Shown here: piece after piece, positions 1 through 7,918 of the stretch
Layout: each line of letters opens with the position of its first letter
Numbering within the stretch: position 1 is the first letter of the stretch
Assembly (NCBI GenBank): GCA_000513075.1
Contig: AZYC01000008.1
Coordinates: 1 to 36,115, forward strand
Source: an alpha proteobacterium SCGC AAA288-G21
GTDB taxonomy: Bacteria; Pseudomonadota; Alphaproteobacteria; Pelagibacterales; Pelagibacteraceae
Direction of reading: 5' to 3'
DNA length: 36,115 nt
Position numbers and translations under genes: made by a program
Notes under the pieces: model-generated
Databases searched by the model: none
What the model saw: only the letters and a program-made list of their open reading frames with translations
What the model was told of the DNA's origin: nothing

Positions 1-675
1 GCAAGAGGTGGAAGCAAAAGAATAAAAAATAAAAACATTAAAAAATTTTCAGCATTGCCAATAATTTGTTGGTCAATTATAGCTGCAAAAAAAACTCATC
101 TATTCAATAAAATTATTGTATCAACCGATGATAAAAGAATATCAAAAATCGCTAAAAAAATTGGAGCAGAGGTACCTTTTGTGAGACCAAAAAATATTTC
201 AGATGATAATAGCGGTATACAAGACGTAATTATACATGCTATTAAATATTATAATAAAAAAAATGAAGAACCAAAATTTGTTTGTTGTATAATTGCTACG
301 TCCCCATTTATTAGACCAAAAGATATAATTAAAGGATTTAATAAAATTAAAAAACAAAAAGATAATTTTGTTTTCTCAGCATCCCCTGACAATGATCCTC
401 CTCAAAGATCGTTCAGATTATCAAATAAAGGAATAGATATGATATTTCCTAAGTCTTATAATAGAAATTCTCAAAAATTAAAAAAAACTTATCACGATTC
501 AGGGCAATTTTATTGGGCAAATAGTGACACATGGTTAAATAATAAAAAAATATTTTCAAAAAAATCTTCTATTATTTTCATTCCAAATTATAGATCTCAA
601 GACATAAACACATTGCAAGATTGGAAAATTTCAGAATTAAAGTATAAAATTTTAAAAAAGTATGAAAAAAAATAA
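1..675 (+). CDS. pseF: CMP-nonulosonate (pseudaminic/N-acylneuraminate-type) cytidylyltransferase, 5' truncated by window edge
   Basis: Frame 1 is open from base 1: ARGGSKRIKNKNIKKFSALPIICWSIIAAKKTHLFNKIIVSTDDKRISKIAKKIGAEVPFVRP...; the ARGGSKR nucleotide-binding motif and IIVSTDD are typical of the PseF/NeuA family. Confidence 0.82.
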   Translation, partial: ARGGSKRIKNKNIKKFSALPIICWSIIAAKKTHLFNKIIVSTDDKRISKIAKKIGAEVPFVRPKNISDDNSGIQDVIIHAIKYYNKKNEEPKFVCCIIATSPFIRPKDIIKGFNKIKKQKDNFVFSASPDNDPPQRSFRLSNKGIDMIFPKSYNRNSQKLKKTYHDSGQFYWANSDTWLNNKKIFSKKSSIIFIPNYRSQDINTLQDWKISELKYKILKKYEKK

Positions 676-1348
676 AATTTTAGTAGTTGTGGCTCACCCA
701 GACGATGAGGTTTTGGGCTGTGGTGGTACAATAGCAAGATTTGCAAAACAAGGTTATGAAGTAAACATACTTGTAATTTCTGATGGAGAAAGTTCAAGAA
801 ATTTGAAAGATTATGATTTAAAAAGAAAAATCAAAAATAGAAAAAAAGCATGTTTTAATGCGGCTAAATTATTAAGAGCTAAAAAACCTAACTTCTGCGG
901 ATATCCTGATAACCAGCTAGATAAAATTCCATTATTAAAAATAACAAAGGAAATTGAAAAATTTATAAAAAAAATAAAACCAAATTTAATCTTTACCCAT
1001 CATTGGGGTGATTTGAATATAGACCATGTAAAAGTAAATGCTGCAGTTGTAACAGCTTGTAGACCACAAAAAGGAAATACTGTAAAAACTCTACTATTTT
1101 TTGAAATACCATCAAGCACAGAGTGGCAAATTTCCTCAAAAAAAAATACTTTCTCACCTAACTGGTTTGTAGATATTACCAAGCAGTTAAAAAAAAAAAT
1201 TAAAGCTCTAAATATTTATAAATCTGAAATAAAAAAATGGCCTCACCCTAGATCAACAAAGGGAGTAATTTCTCTTGCAAAATGGCGTGGGGCAACAGTT
1301 GGTTACAAATCCGCAGAGGCATTTGTTTTGGGAAGACATTATGAATAA
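662..1348 (+). CDS. PIG-L/LmbE-family N-deacetylase
   Basis: VVVAHPDDEVLGCGGTIARFAKQGYEV zinc-binding AHPDDE motif and later THHWGDLNIDHVKV; typical PIG-L length (228 aa). Confidence 0.88.
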   Translation: MKKNKILVVVAHPDDEVLGCGGTIARFAKQGYEVNILVISDGESSRNLKDYDLKRKIKNRKKACFNAAKLLRAKKPNFCGYPDNQLDKIPLLKITKEIEKFIKKIKPNLIFTHHWGDLNIDHVKVNAAVVTACRPQKGNTVKTLLFFEIPSSTEWQISSKKNTFSPNWFVDITKQLKKKIKALNIYKSEIKKWPHPRSTKGVISLAKWRGATVGYKSAEAFVLGRHYE

Positions 1349-1523
1349 CAAAATATATTATCATATTAAATCTAAAAATTTTTTGGTTTTTTGGATCGCT
1401 TTACATAAAATAGCTATTTCACAAGGTGAACTTTTAATTTTAGGCAAATATATTCCTCATGGTACTGCGCCAAAAAAATATGGCGCTCCAAGATGGGCTT
1501 GCCTAGTAAGAGCTGGTTTATAA
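1341..1523 (+). CDS. small hypothetical protein (60 aa)
   Basis: ATG at 1341 overlaps the PIG-L stop; fills the space before the PseG-like gene with same-strand packing; no family recognised. Confidence 0.4.
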   Translation: MNNKIYYHIKSKNFLVFWIALHKIAISQGELLILGKYIPHGTAPKKYGAPRWACLVRAGL

Positions 1524-1532
1524 TAAATTTTT

Positions 1533-3161
1533 TTGATGCAAAAAAAGCTAAAATTTGTAATTTTAACAAATGTAAGCTCAAGAATAGGATATGGTCATTA
1601 CAACAGATGTATAATCCTAACTAAAAAATTAGAAAAAAAAAATCAAGTAACTCTAATTGTTAATGCTGAAAAAAAAATTAAATTGTTTAAACAAAAGCCC
1701 TGGATCAAGATCAATTTTAAAAAAAATTTTAAATTTCCAAAAGCAGATGTCTGTATAGTTGATAAATATAATTATAAAGAAAAATTTTATAGAAAACTAA
1801 GATCATATTATAGTCGAATAGTTATATTTGATGATATAAAATATGTAGTTCCTAAACATGTTACGGGAATAATTAATCCAAATATTTATAACTCCAAAAC
1901 CTTTTATCCGTCTAATATAAAAATATGGTCTGGAAAAAAATACATTCTATTGAGAGATGAATTTACTAAAAGTAGAAAAAGAGTTAAAAAAAACTCAGTT
2001 TTTTTATGTGTTGGCGGTAGTGACCCTGTAAATCAAATGGACAGACTATTGAACATTTTGTCATCAATAACAAAATATAAAATAAATGCAGTATTTGGCC
2101 ACGGATTTTCAGATAAAAAAATAATTAGAAAATGGAAGGATAACAAAAAAATTAAAATTTATTTTGGAATAAATAATATAAGTAACATTATGTCGCGTGC
2201 CGTTTATGCAATTAGTTCATCTGGAAGCATGATTTATGAACTTATGGCTATGAAAATACCAACAATTTGCATGTCATTAGCTGACAATCAAATAAATATT
2301 GGAAAAAGTTTAATAAAATCAAAAATAATTAGTTATTTAGGTCACTACGATCAGGTTTCAGATAAAAATATTTTAAATAAAATTAAGAAAATTGAGAAAA
2401 AAAGCCTAATTATTAGAGAAATAAAAGAATTAAAGTTCGACAAATATGGATCAAAAAACTTAGCTAACGATCTAACTGAATATTTCTTAAAAATAAAAAA
2501 AAATAAAATTCAAACTTATCCTACATATCAAATAAGAGAAGAATACGAATACACAGATAAAAAAATTGCAGAATTTAAAAAATTAAGATGGGGCTCAAAT
2601 ATTTCTATGGATAATCGATACAAATTTTTAATAAGTCAATTACCATTTAATAAAGTTAAATATTGGCTTGATATTGGGTCAGGCACCGGAAAACTTCAGA
2701 AAATGGTTCTTAAAAAATTCCCCAATGTATCTTCAACAGGAATAGAGTTATCAAAAAATTTATATAAGGTTTCTTTAAAAAATAATAATATTAAATCCAA
2801 ATTTTTAAATATTGATTTTTTAAAGTTTAATAGTCATAAGTTTGATCTAATAACTTGTGTCGGAGTTTTATCAAAAACTAATTTTGATTTAAAATTCTTT
2901 GCTAAAAAAGCATCTAATTTATTAAATAAGGAAGGTATTCTTTTTTTTGATTTTAAAAATATCAATTGGGATAAATTTAATCAAAAATCCTTTTTTCCTG
3001 ATTATAGACATGCATGGACTTCAAAAAAACAAATATTATATGCGTTAAATAAATTAAAAAAATTTAAAAAAATAAAATTATTTGGTTTTTTACCTGAAAA
3101 AAATAAAGTAGTAGAACTAAATAAAAGTCATACTATATATTTAAAAGCTAAAAAAAAGTAA
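1533..3161 (+). CDS. pseG: PseG-like UDP-sugar hydrolase/glycosyltransferase-fold domain fused to C-terminal class I SAM methyltransferase
   Basis: N-terminus KFVILTNVSSRIGYGHYNRCIILTKKL and DVCIVDKYNY...IVIFDDIK resemble PseG; C-terminus YWLDIGSGTGKLQKMVLKKFPNVSSTGIELS...FDLITCVGVLSK is SAM-MTase motif I-like. Confidence 0.75.
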   Translation: MMQKKLKFVILTNVSSRIGYGHYNRCIILTKKLEKKNQVTLIVNAEKKIKLFKQKPWIKINFKKNFKFPKADVCIVDKYNYKEKFYRKLRSYYSRIVIFDDIKYVVPKHVTGIINPNIYNSKTFYPSNIKIWSGKKYILLRDEFTKSRKRVKKNSVFLCVGGSDPVNQMDRLLNILSSITKYKINAVFGHGFSDKKIIRKWKDNKKIKIYFGINNISNIMSRAVYAISSSGSMIYELMAMKIPTICMSLADNQINIGKSLIKSKIISYLGHYDQVSDKNILNKIKKIEKKSLIIREIKELKFDKYGSKNLANDLTEYFLKIKKNKIQTYPTYQIREEYEYTDKKIAEFKKLRWGSNISMDNRYKFLISQLPFNKVKYWLDIGSGTGKLQKMVLKKFPNVSSTGIELSKNLYKVSLKNNNIKSKFLNIDFLKFNSHKFDLITCVGVLSKTNFDLKFFAKKASNLLNKEGILFFDFKNINWDKFNQKSFFPDYRHAWTSKKQILYALNKLKKFKKIKLFGFLPEKNKVVELNKSHTIYLKAKKK

Positions 3162-3170
3162 ATTAAATTA

Positions 3171-4025
3171 ATGTTTAAAAAATTAATTATTGATTGCGAA
3201 GTAAGAGTTGTTCATGAGAAAGCTAGAAAACCAAATTTTTTAAGCCATTCGAAAGAAAAAATAGTTCAGGACATATATAAACATCCTAAAATAAATAAAG
3301 CTATGAAACTGTGGGGAGTTGAAAGTCTAATAAAATCGATGAATAAAAATAAAATTAAATATGCTTTATTGAGTGGATTAGCTTGGAAAAATCAAAAAGT
3401 ATTAAATGATAATAATGAATATGTTTCTTGCTGTTTGGATACATATAAAGATAGATTTTTAGGATTGTATAATGCTTCAACTTATAATCCAAAACAATCT
3501 GCAAAAAAGATTATGAAATTAGATAAAAAAAAATATGTAGGAGTAGAAATAATTCCAAAGTGGCAAAATACAAATATTAATGACCATAGACTAAAACCTA
3601 TTATTAAAGCAGTAAAAAAAAGGAAGATGTTTTTAAAAATATATACTGCTCACCCAACTCAAACCTTGGAAGGAGATGCGCCATATAGAACTTTGCAATT
3701 TCTTAAAAAGAACCCAGATTTAAAAGTTATCTTACCTCATCTTGGAGGATTACTCAGTATTTATGGTTTATTTTCTCCAATAAAAAAAATTATCAAAAAT
3801 GTTTTTTTTATTACGTCAGTAAGTGAAACTATGAAAATGGTAGAATTTTCCAGTAAAGTTAATTCAAAAAATCTTCTTTTTGGTACAGATTTTCCATTTA
3901 ATAACTCTTTTGATCAATTTAAATCTCTGTGTGAACTAAAAAAATTAAAAGTACCAAAAAAAATTAAATTAGATATTTTAAGTAAAAATTCATCTAAGCT
4001 TTTAGGTTTCGATAAAAAGGGATAG
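3171..4025 (+). CDS. amidohydrolase-2-type metal-dependent hydrolase
   Basis: DLKVILPHLGGLL ... SKNLLFGTDFPFNNSFDQF ... LDILSKNSSKLLGF pattern of TIM-barrel amidohydrolase_2 proteins. Confidence 0.7.
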   Translation: MFKKLIIDCEVRVVHEKARKPNFLSHSKEKIVQDIYKHPKINKAMKLWGVESLIKSMNKNKIKYALLSGLAWKNQKVLNDNNEYVSCCLDTYKDRFLGLYNASTYNPKQSAKKIMKLDKKKYVGVEIIPKWQNTNINDHRLKPIIKAVKKRKMFLKIYTAHPTQTLEGDAPYRTLQFLKKNPDLKVILPHLGGLLSIYGLFSPIKKIIKNVFFITSVSETMKMVEFSSKVNSKNLLFGTDFPFNNSFDQFKSLCELKKLKVPKKIKLDILSKNSSKLLGFDKKG

Positions 4026-4038
4026 TCTGTTAGATTAT

Positions 4039-4494
4039 ATGCATGAAAAATACATAAAAAAATTTGAGAAATTATTTTTTAAGCTTATAAATAATAGAAA
4101 AAATAAATATCATCCATTGGTTTGGATTAATGGAAACCCAAAAATAGGAAAAAATACATATATAGGTGGATTTTCTGAAATTAATGCAAAAAATTCTCAA
4201 ATAAAAATAGGAAACAATTGTGACATTGCATCCTTTGTGTCAATCAACGTAGCTGACAGCCATCTTAGATGTATAGGACTAAAAACAAAAATTGAAAAGA
4301 AACCTATAGCTATAGGCAATAATGTTTTTGTAGGTTCGCACTGTGCCATTTTAGGAGGAGCAAAAGTAGGAGATAACTCTGTAATCGCTGCTGGAACTGT
4401 TTTGAGAAATATTAAAATTCCTGCCTATTCATTAGTAATAGGAAATCCTGCTAAAGTTAAATCAGGTTATTACAAAAAAAAATTTAAAAAATGA
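4039..4494 (+). CDS. left-handed beta-helix (hexapeptide repeat) acyltransferase
   Basis: IGKNTYIGGFSEINAKNSQIKIGNNCDIASFVSINV...IGNNVFVGSHCAILGGAKVGDNSVIAAGTVLRNIKIPAYSLVIGNPAKV. Confidence 0.88.
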   Translation: MHEKYIKKFEKLFFKLINNRKNKYHPLVWINGNPKIGKNTYIGGFSEINAKNSQIKIGNNCDIASFVSINVADSHLRCIGLKTKIEKKPIAIGNNVFVGSHCAILGGAKVGDNSVIAAGTVLRNIKIPAYSLVIGNPAKVKSGYYKKKFKK

Positions 4495-5396
4495 TTTTTC
4501 ATAATAGACCTACAGTTGGAAAAAAAGAAATTGATGCTGTAAAAAAAGCTATAAGCTCTGGTTATCTAAGCCAAGGCAAGGAAGTAAGTAAATTTGAAAG
4601 GAATTTTGCAAATTATATGGGTATAGATGAAAAAAACGTTGTGGCAGTTAGCAACGGAACATCAGCACTATATCTAGCTTTATGGGCACTTGGTGCAAAA
4701 AATAAAAAAACTATTTATCCAACATATTCATGTTCATCAATTAGAAATGCTTCAGCATTAATTGGAGCTAAAGAAAAATTATGTGATGTTGAAATGAATT
4801 CACCAAATATGTCTCCTCTTAATGGTAAAGAAGGAGATATTATAATAGCTCCTCATATGTATGGATTTCCAATAAATTTACTAAAAAAAAAAGGAATAAT
4901 AATAATTGAAGATGTTTGTCAATCCTTAGGATCTACAACAAAAGGTAAGCCCTTAGGACTCTTGGGAGACCTCTCTATTTTTTCATTTTATGCAACAAAA
5001 ATGATAACATCTTGTGGTCAAGGAGGTATGATTATATCTAAAGATAAATATTTAATAAAAGAAATTGTAGATTATGTTAATTTTGATAACAGAAGAGATA
5101 AAAAAAAAAGATTTAATTTTCAAATGAGCGATGTACAAGCTGCAATGGGTAGAGTTCAGTTTTCTAGATTAAATGAGTTTATTGAAAAAAGAGATAAAAT
5201 TTTTAGATATTATAAAAATCTAGGCTTACCTTTAATTGACATTAAATATAAAAATAAAAATACTAGTCCAGTAAGATATAGAATTATTTTAATGTGTAAA
5301 AATCCAGAACTTATTAAAAGAAAACTATTTTTAAAAAATATAGCCGTAATAAACCCCTTGGAAACACAAGAACTTTTAAGTGAAAATAAAAAATAA
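4491..5396 (+). CDS. DegT/DnrJ/EryC1/StrS-family PLP-dependent sugar aminotransferase, apparently shortened at the C-terminus
   Basis: MIFHNRPTVGKKEIDAVKKAISSGYLSQGKEVSKFERNFANYMG, VSNGTSALYLAL, IIEDVCQSLGS, SFYATKMITSCGQGGMI; only 301 aa where the family is usually ~350-400. Confidence 0.82.
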   Translation: MIFHNRPTVGKKEIDAVKKAISSGYLSQGKEVSKFERNFANYMGIDEKNVVAVSNGTSALYLALWALGAKNKKTIYPTYSCSSIRNASALIGAKEKLCDVEMNSPNMSPLNGKEGDIIIAPHMYGFPINLLKKKGIIIIEDVCQSLGSTTKGKPLGLLGDLSIFSFYATKMITSCGQGGMIISKDKYLIKEIVDYVNFDNRRDKKKRFNFQMSDVQAAMGRVQFSRLNEFIEKRDKIFRYYKNLGLPLIDIKYKNKNTSPVRYRIILMCKNPELIKRKLFLKNIAVINPLETQELLSENKK

Positions 5397-5914
5397 TGTT
5401 TTCGTTAGATGCCTTTAGTCCTGAAACTTATTCAGAAAGAAGATTAAAAAACAAAAAGCCAGCAAATTATAGTAAAGTAATAAAAAATATTCTTAACTTT
5501 TTAGATATAAAAAAGAAAAAAAAGAAAAAATTTCCTTTAGTAAAAGTGAGTTTCATTGTAATGAAAACCAACAAACATGAAATTGAAAAATTTAAGAAAT
5601 TTTGGGAAAATAAAGTTGATGCAATTCATATTCAAAAATTTATTGATTATGAAGATAAAAGCTTAGTCACAAATTATGTGAATGAAACAAAGTGTAATAT
5701 GCCAATGTTTAGATTGTCAATAAAATCTGACGGAAATGTAAGACCCTGCTGCTTAGGTTACGGAGAAAATATTAACCTTGGCAATATATATAAAGAGACA
5801 TTACTAAACATATGGAATTCAAAATTTATGAAAAATTTTCAACAAATGCATTTACAAAAAAGAGCTTATGAAAATAAGTTTTGCAAAAAATGTTTAAAGA
5901 ATACTAATGCCTAA
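5396..5914 (+). pseudogene. radical-SAM/SPASM-type protein lacking the N-terminal CxxxCxxC half (5'-truncated remnant)
   Basis: Starts at MFSLDAFSPETYSERR (normally mid-barrel in radical SAM proteins) and keeps a SPASM-like tail CNMPMFRLSIKSDGNVRPCCLGYGENINLGNI...FCKKCL; in-frame TAA three codons upstream of the ATG. Confidence 0.62.
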
Positions 5915-6162
5915 TTTTGCTGGTTATAAATAAAAATCTTTGTGCAATTAAATTAAATCCTTTTTAAAAACTCTCCATCCATATAAAAAGCTTTTAGGGA
6001 TCTTGGTTATGGGTTTGTTGTGGTGCAATGTTGGCGTGGGCAATAAAAAATCGTCCAGGACCGCATTAGGACCGCAAACTGCCCCACCTATATCCCTTCA
6101 TTCCTTTTTTTTGGTGTTGTCTTTCATAATTTCTTGTTATAACACCTAGGAAATTAACACTG

Positions 6163-6238
6163 GGGCGGTTAGCTCAGTTGGTAGAGCATCTCGTTTACAC
6201 CGAGAGGGTCATAGGTTCGAGTCCTTTACCGCCCACCA
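6163..6238 (+). tRNA. tRNA-Val (anticodon UAC), CCA encoded
   Basis: Acceptor GGGCGGT/ACCGCCC, D-arm TAGCTCAGTTGGTAGAGCA, anticodon loop TTTACAC, T-arm GGTTCGAGTCC, 3' ACCA. Confidence 0.95.
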
Positions 6239-6243
6239 TTTGT

Positions 6244-6320
6244 GGGGGTGTAGCTCAGTTGGTTAGAGCGATCGCCTGTCACGCGATAGGTCGAGGGTTC
6301 GAGTCCCTTCACTCCCGCCA
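6244..6320 (+). tRNA. tRNA-Asp (anticodon GUC), CCA encoded
   Basis: Acceptor GGGGGTG/CACTCCC (one G.U), D-arm TAGCTCAGTTGGTTAGAGC, anticodon stem-loop ATCGC-CTGTCAC-GCGAT, T-arm GGTTCGAGTCC, discriminator G + CCA. Confidence 0.95.
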
Positions 6321-6406
6321 CATCTTTCTAGTATGATTAAAAAATCAGCAATACTGTGACTTTTAAATTCTTCATCAATTGAAAAAAGTATTATAATAAA
6401 CAAATC

Positions 6407-6775
6407 ATGCTAAGTGAGTTTTTACAAAACTATTTTTCAATAATAGTTTTCCTATTTATAGCCATGGGACTAAGTGTTGGTTTTATTTTTTTAAATTTTT
6501 TACTATCACCAAAAAAACCAGATCCTGAAAAATTGTCAGCATTTGAAAGTGGTTTCGAGGCTTTTGGAGACTCAAGAATGGAATTTGATGTAAGATTTTA
6601 TCTAGTGGCAATTCTCTTTATTATATTTGATTTAGAAATAGCCTTTCTATTTCCTTGGGCCATTTCCTTAGGAAAAATTGGATTGTTAGGATTTTGGTCA
6701 ATGATGATTTTTCTTTTTATACTTACAATTGGATTTATTTATGAGTGGAAAAAAGGAGCTTTAGACTGGGATTAA
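6407..6775 (+). CDS. nuoA: NADH-quinone oxidoreductase subunit A
   Basis: [52 protein letters not shown]. Confidence 0.97.
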   Translation: MLSEFLQNYFSIIVFLFIAMGLSVGFIFLNFLLSPKKPDPEKLSAFESGFEAFGDSRMEFDVRFYLVAILFIIFDLEIAFLFPWAISLGKIGLLGFWSMMIFLFILTIGFIYEWKKGALDWD

Positions 6776-6779
6776 CGTA

Positions 6780-7304
6780 ATGATAAATATTGAAGATAGA
6801 GAAAAAAAAATGCCAGATGAATTTAAAAAACTGGCTAAAGATTTTACAGATAAAGGCTTTATTACAACATCTATGGACAATCTTGTAACATGGTCGAGAA
6901 CAGGATCATTGCATTGGATGACTTTTGGTTTGGCGTGTTGTGCAATAGAAATGATGCAAACTGCAATGCCCAGATATGATTTGGAGAGATTTGGTGCGGC
7001 TCCTAGAGCATCTCCTAGACAATCTGATGTAATGATTGTAGCCGGTACACTTACAAACAAGATGGCTCCAGCACTCAGAAAAGTTTATGATCAAATGCCC
7101 GAACCTAGATATGTGATATCTATGGGTAGCTGTGCAAATGGAGGAGGCTATTATCACTACGCTTACTCAGTAGTCAGAGGCTGTGATAGGATTGTTCCAG
7201 TTGATATTTATGTTCCTGGCTGTCCACCTACAGCAGAAGCCTTGTTATATGGAATTTTACAACTTCAAAAAAAAATAAGACGAGAAGGTTCAATCGAAAG
7301 ATAA
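6780..7304 (+). CDS. nuoB: NADH-quinone oxidoreductase subunit B
   Basis: [76 protein letters not shown]. Confidence 0.98.
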   Translation: MINIEDREKKMPDEFKKLAKDFTDKGFITTSMDNLVTWSRTGSLHWMTFGLACCAIEMMQTAMPRYDLERFGAAPRASPRQSDVMIVAGTLTNKMAPALRKVYDQMPEPRYVISMGSCANGGGYYHYAYSVVRGCDRIVPVDIYVPGCPPTAEALLYGILQLQKKIRREGSIER

Positions 7305-7308
7305 ACTT

Positions 7309-7911
7309 TTGAAGATAACTAAACTTAATAATTTAGAAAAAGCTATTAACTCTAGTTTAGCCGCTAGAGTTAAGTCATCAACTATTAGATTTAATCAGTT
7401 AACTATAGAAGTTGAAATAGAGGATATTAATAAAACCATTTTATTTTTAAAAACCAATGAAAAATGTAAATTTAGACAGCTAATTGATATTACTGCCGTT
7501 GATTATCCAAAAAAAGAAAGAAGATTTAAATTAGTTTATTTATTACTTAGTCATGAAAATAATCTTAGAATAATTATTAATTCCAATATTACGGAAAAAA
7601 CTACAGTGCCATCGATAACTAAAATTTATCCATCCGCAAATTGGATGGAAAGAGAAGTTTTTGATATGTATGGAATTACTTTTAAAGATCATCCTGATTT
7701 AAGGAGAATATTAACCGATTATGAATTTGAAGGATATCCTTTAAGAAAAGATTTTCCTTTAACAGGTCATACAGAAGTTAGATATAGTGAGAATCAAAAA
7801 AAAGTAATATATGAATCTGTAAAATTAGAACAAAACTATAGAGATTTTGATTTTGAATCCCCTTGGCAAGGAACAAAATACATTAAAGATCAAATCAAAG
7901 ATAAAGATTAA
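7309..7911 (+). CDS. nuoC: NADH-quinone oxidoreductase subunit C (TTG start)
   Basis: DITAVDYPKKERRFKLVYLLLS ... ANWMEREVFDMYGITFKDHPDLRRILTDYEFEGYPLRKDFPLTGHTEVRY. Confidence 0.97.
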   Translation: MKITKLNNLEKAINSSLAARVKSSTIRFNQLTIEVEIEDINKTILFLKTNEKCKFRQLIDITAVDYPKKERRFKLVYLLLSHENNLRIIINSNITEKTTVPSITKIYPSANWMEREVFDMYGITFKDHPDLRRILTDYEFEGYPLRKDFPLTGHTEVRYSENQKKVIYESVKLEQNYRDFDFESPWQGTKYIKDQIKDKD

Positions 7912-7918
7912 AATTTAA

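Noticed and set aside
597-1182. Minus-strand ORFs 597-797 and 1000-1182
   Set aside because: Antisense to the PseF/PIG-L coding frames, no family match.
5985-6110. 5S rRNA, SRP RNA, RNase P RNA or tmRNA in the GC-elevated spacer
   Set aside because: None of the conserved core motifs of these RNAs could be found on either strand by eye; left as unassigned.
6761-7157. Minus-strand ORFs 6761-7060 and 6906-7157 opposite nuoB
   Set aside because: Antisense shadows of a strongly conserved nuoB coding frame; no recognisable product.
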